Numbered from the stretch's first letter, positions 8,045-17,304 are shown. The stretch is 64,000 nucleotides of DNA from Ewingella americana ATCC 33852 (GCF_000735345.1 NZ_JMPJ01000040.1:18716-82715), one strand, 5' to 3'. Notes: generated by a model from the sequence alone, not told the origin. Numbers and translations: made by a program.

Positions 8045-9195
8045 GTGGCTGAAGAAAGCGATCTCGAAAAAAGCGAAGCCCCCACACCCCACAGGCTTGA
8101 AAAAGCCCGAGAAGAAGGGCAGATCCCGCGCTCGCGCGAACTGACCTCCATGCTGATGCTGGGGGCCGGTTTTTCTTGCTTTGGATTTCGGGGGAGTCAA
8201 TGGCGCGCCAGTTGGCGGTGATGATCTCTCAGGGGCTGAATTTCGACCATGACATCATCAGCAATGACCGGCAGATGCTGCGCCAGATGGCGTCGCTGCT
8301 AGGCCGCGCCGTTTGGGCGTTGTTGCCGGTGATCGGCGGGTTGGTGCTGGTTGCGCTGGCCGCGCCGCTGCTGCTGGGCGGGTTGAATTTTAGCGCCAAA
8401 TCCTTTGCGCCTAAGTTTAACCGTCTGGACCCTATTGCCGGGCTGAAGCGCATGTTTTCGGCGCAGGTGCTGGCAGAGCTTTTGAAAGCCGTGTTGAAAG
8501 CCACCATTGTGGGCTTTATTTGCGGCCTGTACCTGTGGCACCACTGGCAGGACATGATGCGTCTGATGGCGCAGCCGACCATTCCCGCGCTGGCCGAGGC
8601 CCTGAGCATGGTGGCGTTTTGCGCCATGATGGTGGTGTTCGGCCTGATCCCGATGGTGGCGTTCGACGTCTTCTGGCAAATCTGGAGCCACATTAAAAAG
8701 CTGCGGATGAGCAAACAGGACATTCGCGACGAGTTTAAAAGTCAGGAAGGCGACCCGCACGTTAAAGGCCGTATCCGCCAACAGCAGAGAGCCATGGCGC
8801 GCCGCCGCATGATGGCCGATGTGCCGAAGGCCGACGTTATTGTTACCAACCCGACGCACTACGCGGTGGCGCTGCAATACAGCGAAAGCAAGATGAGCGC
8901 GCCGAAGGTGTTGGCGAAAGGGGCGGGCGAGGTGGCCTTGCGCATTAAAGAACTGGCCGCCGAACATCGAATTCCGACGCTGGAGGCCCCGCCGCTGGCG
9001 CGTGCGCTTTACCGTCATAGTGATATTGGTCAGCAGATCCCCGCCGCGCTCTATGCTGCGGTCGCGGAGGTGCTGGCGTGGGTATATCAGCTCAAGCGCT
9101 GGAAGCGCGAGGGCGGATTAATCCCGAAAAAACCTGAACATTTACCGGTGCCTGAAGCATTGGACTTTGCTGGAGAGACAGAAACACATGGGTAA
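8045..9195 (+). pseudogene. flhB: flhB, flagellar export-switch protein, frameshifted after codon ~44
   Basis: FlhB is the membrane export-gate protein that switches secretion from rod/hook to filament substrates. The N-terminus reads from GTG 8045 (AGGA 8 nt upstream): VAEESDLEKSEAPTPHRLEK and on to LTSMLMLGAGFS. At about 8170-8178 (a TTTTTCTT tract) the frame must shift by one missing base to continue as LLWISGESMARQ, which then runs to TAA 9193-9195. Restoring one T gives 383 aa, the normal length, and puts the NPTH autocleavage motif exactly at residues 269-272. The four transmembrane segments and the cytoplasmic domain are otherwise intact. It is either a true mutation, which would block motility, or a sequence error. 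Confidence 0.92.
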
Positions 9196-11266
9196 TCTGG
9201 CCGCGCTGCTGCGCTTACCGGGCTTCAAAGATACACAATGGCAGGTGCTCGCCGGGCCTATCCTGATCCTGATTATATTGTCGATGATGGTGCTGCCTTT
9301 GCCGCCGTTCATCCTCGATTTGCTGTTTACCTTCAACATTGCGCTGTCGATCATGGTGCTGCTGGTGGCGATGTTCACCCAGCGTACGCTCGACTTCGCC
9401 GCCTTCCCGACCATTCTGCTGTTCTCGACCTTGCTGCGCCTTTCGCTCAACGTGGCCTCGACGCGTATTATTTTGCTTGAAGGCCATACCGGCGCGGCAG
9501 CTGCTGGGCGGGTGGTTGAAGCCTTCGGCCACTTCTTGGTCGGCGGCAACTTCGCGATTGGTATCGTGGTGTTTATCATCTTGGTGTTGATCAACTTTAT
9601 GGTTATCACCAAGGGTGCCGGGCGTATTGCCGAAGTGGGCGCGCGTTTCGTGTTAGACGGCATGCCGGGTAAGCAGATGGCTATCGACGCCGACCTCAAC
9701 GCCGGGCTGATTGGCGAAGATGAAGCCAAAAAGCGCCGTTCCGAAGTGACACAGGAAGCTGATTTCTACGGCTCAATGGACGGTGCGAGTAAGTTCGTGC
9801 GCGGTGATGCCATCGCGGGCCTGATGATCATGGTAATAAACGTGGTCGGCGGCCTGCTGGTGGGCGTGTTGCAGCACGGCATGGATCTCGGTCACGCGGC
9901 GGAAAGCTACACCTTGCTGACTATCGGTGACGGCTTGGTCGCGCAGATCCCCGCCTTGGTTATTTCCACCGCGGCGGGCGTTATCGTCACCCGTGTCGGC
10001 ACCAACGAAGACGTCGGCGAGCAGATGGTCACCCAGCTGTTCCGCAACCCGCGCGTCATGATGCTCAGCGCAGGCGTTTTGGGCTTACTCGGTCTGGTGC
10101 CGGGCATGCCAAACTTTGTTTTCCTGCTATTTACCGGCGCTTTACTGGCTCTGGCGTGGTGGACTCGCGGCCAGCAGCAGAAGCCTGCGGCCACCAAAGA
10201 GACGGTGCAGGTGGCTACCGAAAGCCAACAGTTGGTGGAAGCCAGTTGGTCTGATGTTCAGTTGGAAGACTCTCTGGGGATGGAAGTGGGTTACCGCCTG
10301 ATCCCAATGGTCGACCACGCGCAAAACGGCGAGCTGCTCGGGCGTATCCGCAGTATTCGTAAGAAGTTCGCGCAGGAGATGGGCTATCTGCCGCCGGTGA
10401 TTCATATTCGCGACAACCTTGAACTGCCGCCGGCCGGTTACCGCATCTTGATGAAAGGGGTGGAAATCGGTTCTGGCGAAGCCCATCCGGGCCGCTGGAT
10501 GGCGATTAACCCCGGCAATGCCATTGGTCAATTGCCGGGTGAAGTGACGCAGGATCCGGCCTTTGGTCTGGCCGCCGTGTGGATTGAACCGGCGCTGCGC
10601 GAGCAGGCGCAAATTCAGGGCTTTACCGTGGTGGAAGCCAGCACCGTGGTGGCGACCCATCTTAATCATCTGATCAGCATGCACGCGCAGGAGCTGTTTG
10701 GCCGCCAAGAGACGCAGGAGCTGATGGAGCGCGTCAGCAAAGAGTTGCCGAAGCTGACTGAAGACTTTATTCCGGGCGTGGTGACGCTGACCACGCTGCA
10801 CAAAGTGCTGCAAAACCTGCTGGCCGAGCGCGTTTCTATTCGCGACATGCGCACTATCATTGAAACCTTGGCCGAGCATGCGCCGAACCAGACTGATGCC
10901 AACGAACTGACTGCCGTGGTGCGCGTCGCGCTGGGCCGCGCCATCACTCAGCAGTGGTTCCCGGGCACCGGCGAAGTGCAGGTGATTGGTCTGGACACCG
11001 CGCTGGAACGCCTGCTGTTGCAAGCATTGCAGGGCGGTGGCGGATTGGAGCCGGGCTTGGCCGAGCGCTTGCTGACCCAGGCTCAGGCCGCGCTGCAACA
11101 GCAAGAGATCAACGGAGCGCCGCCGGTGCTGCTGGTCAATCACGCGCTGCGCGCTTTACTGTCTCGCTTCCTGCGCCGTTCACTGCCGCAAATTGCCGTG
11201 ATGTCGAATCTGGAGATGAGCGACAGCCGCCAGATCCGCATGACCGCCACCATCGGCGGGGAGTAA
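9188..11266 (+). CDS. flhA: Flagellar export gate protein FlhA
   Basis: 692 aa, the normal FlhA length. The N-terminal half is the membrane domain with about eight transmembrane helices and the FHIPEP signature loop (GRIAEVGARFVLDGMPGKQ, about residues 140-160). The C-terminal half is the cytosolic domain that docks export chaperones and forms the nonameric ring. It uses proton motive force with FlhB, FliP, FliQ and FliR to export flagellar substrates. The start at 9188 (MGNLAALL) overlaps the end of flhB by 8 nt with GGAGAG upstream. An in-frame ATG at 9167 would add 7 residues and is less likely. Confidence 0.96.
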   Translation: MGNLAALLRLPGFKDTQWQVLAGPILILIILSMMVLPLPPFILDLLFTFNIALSIMVLLVAMFTQRTLDFAAFPTILLFSTLLRLSLNVASTRIILLEGHTGAAAAGRVVEAFGHFLVGGNFAIGIVVFIILVLINFMVITKGAGRIAEVGARFVLDGMPGKQMAIDADLNAGLIGEDEAKKRRSEVTQEADFYGSMDGASKFVRGDAIAGLMIMVINVVGGLLVGVLQHGMDLGHAAESYTLLTIGDGLVAQIPALVISTAAGVIVTRVGTNEDVGEQMVTQLFRNPRVMMLSAGVLGLLGLVPGMPNFVFLLFTGALLALAWWTRGQQQKPAATKETVQVATESQQLVEASWSDVQLEDSLGMEVGYRLIPMVDHAQNGELLGRIRSIRKKFAQEMGYLPPVIHIRDNLELPPAGYRILMKGVEIGSGEAHPGRWMAINPGNAIGQLPGEVTQDPAFGLAAVWIEPALREQAQIQGFTVVEASTVVATHLNHLISMHAQELFGRQETQELMERVSKELPKLTEDFIPGVVTLTTLHKVLQNLLAERVSIRDMRTIIETLAEHAPNQTDANELTAVVRVALGRAITQQWFPGTGEVQVIGLDTALERLLLQALQGGGGLEPGLAERLLTQAQAALQQQEINGAPPVLLVNHALRALLSRFLRRSLPQIAVMSNLEMSDSRQIRMTATIGGE

Positions 11267-11269
11267 TCG

Positions 11270-11689
11270 ATGAAACGAATGGCTACAGGGCTTTTAATGA
11301 TGTGCTGCTCGGCGTCCGCTCTGGCGGCGTCGGGGTCATGGTCGGATAGCAAGGCGGGGGTGACGCTGCAAAATCGCGGCCAGATGGCTTCTGCTGCCAT
11401 GCTCAGCCCTGCGGCCAATGCGCCGGTGATGCAGTCGCCCTCGGCGGCTATCGACACTATTAGCTGGAGCTACAGCCTGCTGGGGCCTGAACCCGCGGGT
11501 TTACAGGTGCAGCTATGCAGTAGCAGCAACCGCTGCCAGCAGCTCGACGCCGCGCAGGGGCAAACCCGCAACTTCTTTGGTCAGTCGGCTCAGTCTTCTT
11601 TCAGGCTGGTGTTTGGCGTCGAAGGGCAGGGCAGGCTTAATCCGCCGCTGCGCGTGGTCAGCCAACAAGTGATTGTTAATTATCATTAA
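11270..11689 (+). CDS. flhE: Flagellar periplasmic protein FlhE
   Basis: 139 aa with a signal peptide (MKRMATGLLMMCCSASALAA). The mature part carries the FlhE pattern including SWSYSLLGPEPAGLQVQLC, a paired Cys and the C-terminal VVSQQVIVNY. FlhE is a small periplasmic protein linked to the export apparatus and proton leakage. It follows flhA by 3 nt and closes the flhBAE operon just before a strong terminator. Confidence 0.93.
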   Translation: MKRMATGLLMMCCSASALAASGSWSDSKAGVTLQNRGQMASAAMLSPAANAPVMQSPSAAIDTISWSYSLLGPEPAGLQVQLCSSSNRCQQLDAAQGQTRNFFGQSAQSSFRLVFGVEGQGRLNPPLRVVSQQVIVNYH

Positions 11690-11740
11690 AAGCGCTACTG
11701 AAGCTTGGGGTTGAAGCGACATACTTCCCCGCCAAAAACA

Positions 11741-11767
11741 AAAATATCGCCGATTGAGCGATATTTT
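11741..11767. terminator. Bidirectional intrinsic terminator of flhBAE and flgNM
   Basis: A 10-bp perfect stem (AAAATATCGC at 11741-11750, GCGATATTTT at 11758-11767) has a 7-nt loop, an A-run before it and a T-run after it. This suits termination of flhE on the plus strand and flgN on the minus strand. Confidence 0.88.
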
Positions 11768-11833
11768 TTTGTCTGAGTTTTGGCTTGTCTGGATGTAATA
11801 CGCAGTAGAGAGAGTGAGAAATTGGGGGGGAAG

Positions 11834-12271
11834 TTATACCGAAATCTTGCGCACGGTCTGGCCGCTGACCGAAGTCTGGCCGTTCGGGCCATAGAGCTTT
11901 TGCGTTTGGCTGGCGCCGAGAATGGCCATGGCCTGCGTGTTGTAGTCAATTTGCTTATTGAGCAGCATGCCGTTGTGGCGGTTTAGCGCGCTGAGCTTCT
12001 CACTCAGTTGCACCACGGCTTTCCACATGGCAGCAATTTCAGGCTGGCGCGAATAGGGCGCAGTCTGTTTCAGTCTCGCGTCATGTTCCCGACGCTGTTT
12101 ATCAAGATAATCGACGGTGGTCAGCAGGGAGCTTTTTTGTTCAGTTATATTTTGCAAAGCTACCCCATTGACGCGGCCAGAGCAGAGCAGGGTTTGTTCA
12201 TGTTGAATGATCAAATCCAGCGCTTCCAGCGTTTCCACCAGCGTCTTCATGGTCTTGATAAAATCTTTCAT
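11834..12271 (-). CDS. flgN: Flagellar export chaperone FlgN
   Basis: 145 aa, largely helical, with the FlgN pattern (LLETLEALDLII-type N-terminal helix, repeated Gln/Lys/Leu heptads, C-terminal LGASQTQKLYGPNGQT). FlgN binds the hook-filament junction proteins FlgK and FlgL before their export through FlhA. The gene is downstream of flgM, 35 nt apart, as in other enterobacteria, and so is transcribed from the flgA and flgM promoters. Confidence 0.92.
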   Translation of the reverse strand: MKDFIKTMKTLVETLEALDLIIQHEQTLLCSGRVNGVALQNITEQKSSLLTTVDYLDKQRREHDARLKQTAPYSRQPEIAAMWKAVVQLSEKLSALNRHNGMLLNKQIDYNTQAMAILGASQTQKLYGPNGQTSVSGQTVRKISV

Positions 12272-12306
12272 CGGGCTTCTTTACCTTTCAACTTAAGCTT
12301 AATGAC

Positions 12307-12606
12307 TTAAATATCGTTGAGATAGGCCTGCGTGTCCTGCAACAACGCATCGGCAATTTTGCCGGTATCCATGGTCAGTTTGCCGTCACGGATAGCCTGC
12401 TTTAACTGTTCTACACGCGCAGTATTGATATCTTGTGAGCTTGATTTGGTCAGCACGGCCTGAGCGTCACTCAGGGTGACGGCGGTGCCGCTAACCGGTG
12501 CGCTGTTGGTGCTCTCTTTGCGTGTCACTTGCGCATTGGTTTCAGACGGATCGCGCTGTTGAATCGGGCTAACCGGTTGCGATGCCTGAGTGCGTTCGAT
12601 GCTCAT
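12307..12606 (-). CDS. flgM: Anti-sigma-28 factor FlgM
   Basis: 99 aa beginning MSIERTQ. The N-terminal half is disordered and polar; the C-terminal half carries the FliA-binding helices (VTLSDAQAVLTKSSSQDINTARVEQLKQAIRDGKLTM in outline). FlgM holds sigma-28 inactive until the hook is complete, then is secreted. The start at 12606 has GGGAGAAG at good spacing; an in-frame start at 12636 would add 10 non-conserved residues. It has its own sigma-28 promoter upstream. Confidence 0.95.
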   Translation of the reverse strand: MSIERTQASQPVSPIQQRDPSETNAQVTRKESTNSAPVSGTAVTLSDAQAVLTKSSSQDINTARVEQLKQAIRDGKLTMDTGKIADALLQDTQAYLNDI

Positions 12607-12656
12607 AATACTTCTCCCAATCTGATATGCCGTCAAATTGCGGCTTTGATATCAGG

Positions 12657-12683
12657 TTATCGACACTTTACGGAAAAACTTTA
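12657..12683 (-). promoter_or_regulatory. Sigma-28 (FliA) promoter of flgM
   Basis: On the minus strand TAAAGTTT (12676-12683), an 11-nt spacer and GTCGATAA (12657-12664) match the sigma-28 consensus TAAAGTTT-N11-GCCGATAA with one mismatch. It lies about 50 nt upstream of flgM, so FliA can drive synthesis of its own anti-sigma factor. Confidence 0.88.
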
Positions 12684-12713
12684 GCCTTTATTGCAACGGC
12701 AATGAAACATTCG

Positions 12714-13412
12714 TCAGATGGCGATACTCACCGTGCCGTCTGCTGCCACTTTGCCGTTAACAATCTGCCCGGAAGGCATTCTGACCCGTACCGTTTCACT
12801 GGCGGCGGCGTTATTCATCGCCTTGCCCGAGCTGGAAACATTAAAACCGGTTCCCGTCGCCTGCACCTGAACTTCCTGCCCGGCGTGAACAATCCACGGG
12901 CGGCGCAGCATCGATAAGGTGAGCGGTTGGCCGACATTAATGTTGCGCAGCGTCACGGCGTTGACCGCCTGCTGGCTGTCAAGAATAGCCCTTGGCGGCA
13001 ATAAGTCCAACCTGCCGGTTTTCTGCTGCATATCGGCCTGCGTCAAATGCGCGCCGGAAGAGACATTGCGCGCCGCCACCCAGTAACGCCCGCTGACCTG
13101 CACCTGTGCCTGTACGTAGCTTTTCTGCCCGTTGCAGTTGACCGCCACGGAGACATTCCCCCACGGACGCGCGTTGGGCGAAAGCGAAAGCTGCGGCGAC
13201 AGGCACTGCGGCTGGCGAGCGGCAGGGGTGTTGATGATGCTTTTCACCTGTGTACCGTTAGCGGCGTATTGCTGACTGAAAAACTGCTGAATATGTCCCG
13301 CCAGCGGCGTGTTGTTATTGTCTGACGCCGTCGACGGCGCTGCTGCCAGCACCGCGCCCGGTATCAGGCTCAGTAAAAACACGCCTGCTTGTCCACTCTT
13401 CAGCTTAGTCAT
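12714..13412 (-). CDS. flgA: P-ring assembly chaperone FlgA
   Basis: 232 aa with a signal peptide (cleavage near VLAAA). The mature protein has the SAF/FlgA fold features: RYWVAARNVSSGAHLTQADM, then the region from about LRNINVGQPLTLSML to PWIVHAGQEVQVQA, and a C-terminal VRVRMPSGQIVNGKV segment. FlgA is a periplasmic chaperone for FlgI in P-ring formation. It is divergent from flgB, is first in flgAMN, and is slightly longer than the E. coli form because of a polar insert after the signal peptide. Confidence 0.94.
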   Translation of the reverse strand: MTKLKSGQAGVFLLSLIPGAVLAAAPSTASDNNNTPLAGHIQQFFSQQYAANGTQVKSIINTPAARQPQCLSPQLSLSPNARPWGNVSVAVNCNGQKSYVQAQVQVSGRYWVAARNVSSGAHLTQADMQQKTGRLDLLPPRAILDSQQAVNAVTLRNINVGQPLTLSMLRRPWIVHAGQEVQVQATGTGFNVSSSGKAMNNAAASETVRVRMPSGQIVNGKVAADGTVSIAI

Positions 13413-13492
13413 TTCGCCTTACGCCTCGTCATGATGGCCTCTAGGGGGAACCCCACTTCTGACGACAAGTCTACCCGCAGTTTGCTTTTCCT

Positions 13493-13534
13493 AAAGGGAC
13501 AAATAGCGGGGCATTTTACGCTTATTCCCGCGAT
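13493..13534. promoter_or_regulatory. FlhDC-binding box between flgA and flgB
   Basis: AAAGG-N3-AAATAGCG (13493-13508), a 10-nt spacer and CGCTTATT-N3-GCGAT (13519-13534) form an imperfect inverted repeat. It fits the published FlhD4C2 box, in which each half is AA(T/C)(A/G)(G/C)-N2/3-AAATA(A/G)CG. The first half matches almost fully, the second more weakly. A TATGCT at 13555-13560 is a candidate flgB -10. The site would activate both flgAMN and flgBCDEFGHIJ as class 2 operons. Confidence 0.72.
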
Positions 13535-13593
13535 AGGTTGTTGACATAGGGATTTATGCTGTCGGCTCCAAATTCTCACTTTGCGGAGGGCGC

Positions 13594-14004
13594 ATGCTCG
13601 ACAAATTGAACGCCGCACTACAGTTCCAACAGGAAGCGCTCAACCTGCGCGCCCAGCGGCAAGAAATTCTTTCGGCGAATATCGCCAACGCGGATACCCC
13701 TGGGTTTCAGGCGCGTGACATCGATTTCGCCAGTCAGCTACAGAAAGTGATGGAAGCAGGGCGCGCTAACGGCAGCGGCATGTCGCTGGAGTTAACCAAC
13801 GCGCGCCACATTCCTGCGGCGACCAGCTCAGGCCCGGATCTTGATCTGATGTACCGCATTCCAGACCAGCCGTCGATGGATGGCAACACGGTGGATATGG
13901 ACCGTGAGCGTACCAATTTCGCGGATAACAGTGTGCGATATCAGACTGACCTGACCGTATTGACCGGGCAGGTTAAAGGCATGATGTCGGTACTTCAAGG
14001 ATAA
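13594..14004 (+). CDS. flgB: Flagellar proximal rod protein FlgB
   Basis: 136 aa with the rod/hook N-terminal motif ([24 protein letters not shown], about residues 22-45) and a C-terminal helix ([21 protein letters not shown]). FlgB is the proximal rod subunit next to FliE. The ATG has GGAGG just upstream. First gene of the flgB operon, 5 nt before flgC. Confidence 0.96.
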   Translation: MLDKLNAALQFQQEALNLRAQRQEILSANIANADTPGFQARDIDFASQLQKVMEAGRANGSGMSLELTNARHIPAATSSGPDLDLMYRIPDQPSMDGNTVDMDRERTNFADNSVRYQTDLTVLTGQVKGMMSVLQG

Positions 14005-14009
14005 CCAGT

Positions 14010-14414
14010 ATGTCGATGCTTAACATTTTTGATATCGCCGGTTCGGCGCTTTCCGCCCAGTCGCAACGCATGAACGTCAGCGCCAGTAACATGGCCAACG
14101 CCGACAGCGTGACCGGCCCGGATGGTCAGCCTTATCGCGCCAAGCAGGTGGTGTTTCAAGTCAACGCTGCGCCGGGCCAAGAAACCGGCGGTGTGAAAGT
14201 GGCCGAAGTAGTGGACGACCCGGCACCGATGCGCATGGTGTTTCAGCCCGGCAACCCTATGGCCGACGCCAAGGGCTATGTGCAGATGCCCAACGTCGAC
14301 GTGGTGAGTGAAATGGTCAACACCATCTCCGCCTCACGCAGCTATCAGGCCAACGTCGAGGTGTTGAATACCACCAAGTCGTTGATGATGAAAACCCTGA
14401 CATTGGGTCAATAA
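14010..14414 (+). CDS. flgC: Flagellar proximal rod protein FlgC
   Basis: 134 aa. The N-terminus has the conserved ANMANADS-type motif following MNVSA. The C-terminus reads [23 protein letters not shown], the coiled-coil helix shared by rod and hook proteins. It forms the proximal rod with FlgB and FlgF. It lies in the flgB operon with short spacing on both sides, and its length equals the family norm. Confidence 0.96.
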   Translation: MSMLNIFDIAGSALSAQSQRMNVSASNMANADSVTGPDGQPYRAKQVVFQVNAAPGQETGGVKVAEVVDDPAPMRMVFQPGNPMADAKGYVQMPNVDVVSEMVNTISASRSYQANVEVLNTTKSLMMKTLTLGQ

Positions 14415-14425
14415 CGGAGCCGCTT

Positions 14426-15106
14426 ATGTCAGTTTTAAGTTCAGTCAACGACAGCACCGACAACACCATCAATACCAATAACGCGGCACCGAAATCCACG
14501 GCGGATGACCTGTCGAGTAACTTCCTGACCCTGCTCGTCGCCCAGCTTAAGAACCAAGATCCTACCAACCCGATGGATAACGCCCAGCTCACCAGCCAGT
14601 TGGCGCAGATCAACACCGTGAGCGGCATCGAAAAACTCAACACCACCTTGGGCAGCATTTCCGGCCAGATCAACAGCAACCAGTCGGTTCAGGCCACGGC
14701 GCTGATTGGTCACGGGGTGATGATTGAAGGGCGGGCGATTCTGGTGGGCAGCTCAGACGGCAAAGTCAGCACCACGCCGTTCGGCCTGCAACTCGAAAGC
14801 GCGGCGGACACCAACAACGTGGTGATCAGTGACTCTACCGGCAAAGTGGTGAAAACCATCGCGCTGGGTTCACAGACTGCCGGTGTCCACAGCTACACCT
14901 GGGACGGCAAGCAGGATGACGGCACGGCGGCACCGGATGGCGCTTACACCTTCAGCATCAACTCGACTAACGGCGGCCAGCAGATGGTGGCTACCGCGCT
15001 GAACTACGCGTTGGTCAATGGCGTTACGAATGACAGTTCCGGCGCAGTGCTGGATCTCGGCGTGCGCGGCACCACCACACTCGCCAATGTTCGACAGATT
15101 TTGTAG
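14426..15106 (+). CDS. flgD: Flagellar hook cap / scaffolding protein FlgD
   Basis: 226 aa. The N-terminal part has the conserved FLTLLVAQLKNQDPTNPMDN motif (about residues 32-51) needed for export and cap function. The central and C-terminal parts form the Tudor and fibronectin-like domains, with the sequence HSYTWDGKQDDGTAAPDGAY. FlgD caps the growing hook and directs FlgE assembly. The gene is 11 nt after flgC. Confidence 0.95.
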   Translation: MSVLSSVNDSTDNTINTNNAAPKSTADDLSSNFLTLLVAQLKNQDPTNPMDNAQLTSQLAQINTVSGIEKLNTTLGSISGQINSNQSVQATALIGHGVMIEGRAILVGSSDGKVSTTPFGLQLESAADTNNVVISDSTGKVVKTIALGSQTAGVHSYTWDGKQDDGTAAPDGAYTFSINSTNGGQQMVATALNYALVNGVTNDSSGAVLDLGVRGTTTLANVRQIL

Positions 15107-15242
15107 CAGATTGAAGATTACACACAGCAGCATAAACAGAAATTTATAATTTTAACCTATTGATTTTGCTTTGAATCGCTCTTATTTCAGGACTGGAGAC
15201 AGCCCTGCAACAAGAAGGATGACGAGCAAAAAGGAGCAGACC

Positions 15243-16514
15243 ATGAGCTTTAACCAAGCAGTCAGCGGCCTGAATGCAGCATCGACCAACCTGGACGTGA
15301 TTGGTAACAACATCGCCAACTCCGCCACCGCTGGTTTCAAATCAGGCACCGCCTCATTCGCCGACATGTTCGCCGGTTCACAAGTGGGTATGGGTGTCAA
15401 AGTGGCCGCCATTACTCAGGACTTCAGCGACGGTACCACCACCAATACCAACCGTGGTTTGGACGTTGCGCTGAGCGGCAACGGCTTCTTCCGCCTGACT
15501 GACTCGAGCGGCGGCGTGTTCTATTCACGTAACGGCCAGCTCTCACTGGATGACAAACGTAATCTGGTGAACACCCAAGGTTTGAGCGTGACGGGCTACC
15601 CGGCAACAGGGACTCCGCCAACCATCGCTCAGGGCGCACAGCCTGTGCCGTTGACCATTCCGAACACCATGATGATCGCCAAGCCAAGCAGCAGCGGCCT
15701 GATGGTGGCTAACCTGAACTCCAGCGACAAGTTGCCGAAAAACACCACTTTCTCGAGTTCAGACCCGGATAGCTACAACTACGTCAACACCATTACCACC
15801 TATGACTCACTGGGCAACAAGCATGACAACAACGTTTATTTCGTTAAGTCATCTGACCCAACGACGCCGAACTCTTGGGACGTTTACTCACAAGATTCCA
15901 GCGTTTCGGGTTCAACGGCTGGCAAGCTCGGCACCTTGAATTTCAATCAAAACGGTACGCTGCGTGACGTGACACTTCCTCCTGTTCCGCCAGCAACGAC
16001 CACAACGACGAGTACTACTCCAACCTTCTCTCTGCCAATGAACACAGCCACTAACGGTGCTGCAACGCCACAAAACGTTGCGTTGAGCTTCCTCGGCAGT
16101 ATCCAGCAGAACACCGGCAGCAACAGCATCGGCGCGTTGAATCAGGATGGTTATGCAGCAGGCCAGATGACCGGCTACCAGATCAATAACGACGGCACCA
16201 TCACCGGCGTCTACTCCAACCAGAAAACCCAGCTGCTGGGCCAAATCGTGATGACTAACTTCTCTAACCCAGAAGGTCTGAAATCCGAAGGCGACAACGT
16301 GTGGTCCGCGACCCAGTCTTCTGGTCAGCCAATCACCGGCATTGCAGGTGCAGGCGGCTTTGGTGAGATGAAAAGCGGGGCGCTCGAAGCGTCAAACGTC
16401 GACTTGAGTAAAGAGCTGGTCAACATGATCGTGGCTCAGCGTAACTACCAGTCGAACGCGCAGACCATCAAAACCCAGGACCAGATCCTGAACACGCTGG
16501 TCAACCTGCGCTAA
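15243..16514 (+). CDS. flgE: Flagellar hook protein FlgE
   Basis: 423 aa starting MSFNQAVSGLNAAS, with AAGGAG before the ATG. The N-terminal rod/hook motif (LDVIGNNIANSATAGFK) and the C-terminal coiled-coil (LVNMIVAQRNYQSNAQTIKTQDQILNTLVNL) are conserved. The middle carries surface-exposed D1/D2 domains, including a Pro/Thr-rich linker (PPATTTTTSTTPT, near 15980-16020) that looks variable and makes it a little longer than E. coli FlgE. Reading from an upstream in-frame TTG at 15171 is not supported. The 136-nt gap after flgD could hold a minor promoter or a structure. Confidence 0.96.
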   Translation: MSFNQAVSGLNAASTNLDVIGNNIANSATAGFKSGTASFADMFAGSQVGMGVKVAAITQDFSDGTTTNTNRGLDVALSGNGFFRLTDSSGGVFYSRNGQLSLDDKRNLVNTQGLSVTGYPATGTPPTIAQGAQPVPLTIPNTMMIAKPSSSGLMVANLNSSDKLPKNTTFSSSDPDSYNYVNTITTYDSLGNKHDNNVYFVKSSDPTTPNSWDVYSQDSSVSGSTAGKLGTLNFNQNGTLRDVTLPPVPPATTTTTSTTPTFSLPMNTATNGAATPQNVALSFLGSIQQNTGSNSIGALNQDGYAAGQMTGYQINNDGTITGVYSNQKTQLLGQIVMTNFSNPEGLKSEGDNVWSATQSSGQPITGIAGAGGFGEMKSGALEASNVDLSKELVNMIVAQRNYQSNAQTIKTQDQILNTLVNLR

Positions 16515-16548
16515 TCGCGCTGAATGACAGACGCAAAAGGAACGCACT

Positions 16549-17304
16549 ATGGATCACGCTATCTACACCGCGATGGGTGCTGCCAGCCAGACGCTGAACC
16601 AGCAGTCGGTCACCGCGAGTAACTTGGCCAATGCCTCAACGCCGGGTTTTCGCGCCCAACTGATGGCGCTGCGCGCCGTGCCGGTTAACGGGCCAAGCCT
16701 TGAGACTCGTACCTTGGTGACGGCCTCCACGCCGGGTGCCGATATGACTCAGGGCCAGCTTAACTACACCGGTCGCCCACTGGACGTCGCGTTACAGCAG
16801 GACGGCTTTTTGGCGGTGCAGATGCCTGATGGTTCTGAAGCCTATACCCGTAACGGGGATCTTCAGGTTTCGCCGAACAATCAGTTAACCATTCAGGGGA
16901 ACCCAGTGATGGGTGACAACGGCCCGATTGAAGTGCCGCCGAATGCACAACTGACCATCTCGGCCGACGGCACCATTTCGGTGCTTGAGGCGGGTGCGGA
17001 CCCGAACACCATGGGCCAGCTTGCCCAGTTAAAACTGGTGAAAGCCAACGGCAGTGAAGTGACACGTGGTGATGACGGCATGTTCCGTCTCACTCCGGCG
17101 ACGGCTCAGGCCCGGGGCAATACCCTCCAAGCCGACCCGACCATCCACGTGATGCCGGGAACGCTTGAGGGCAGCAACGTCAAACCTGTGGAAACCATGG
17201 TTGACATGATTGCCAACGCCCGTCGCTTCGAAATGCAAATGAAGGTCATCCACAGCGTGGATGAAAACGAACAACGCGCCAACCAACTGCTGTCGATGAC
17301 CTAA
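16549..17304 (+). CDS. flgF: Flagellar proximal rod protein FlgF
   Basis: 251 aa, normal length. It begins MDHAIYTAMGAASQTLNQQ, continues with the ASNLANASTPGFR rod motif and contains the LDVALQQDGFLAVQMPDG segment typical of FlgF/FlgG. The C-terminal helix is VETMVDMIANARRFEMQMK. It polymerises in the proximal rod before FlgG. Confidence 0.95.
   Translation: MDHAIYTAMGAASQTLNQQSVTASNLANASTPGFRAQLMALRAVPVNGPSLETRTLVTASTPGADMTQGQLNYTGRPLDVALQQDGFLAVQMPDGSEAYTRNGDLQVSPNNQLTIQGNPVMGDNGPIEVPPNAQLTISADGTISVLEAGADPNTMGQLAQLKLVKANGSEVTRGDDGMFRLTPATAQARGNTLQADPTIHVMPGTLEGSNVKPVETMVDMIANARRFEMQMKVIHSVDENEQRANQLLSMT

Noticed and set aside
8165-8180. Programmed -1 frameshift in flhB
   Set aside because: The tract does not match an X-XXY-YYZ heptamer well, and FlhB is not known to be recoded. 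A mutation or sequencing error is simpler.
8299-9018. Long open frame antisense to flhB
   Set aside because: It is an artefact of G+C-rich codon bias on the opposite strand, as are similar long frames inside flhA, fliI, fliH and potG.
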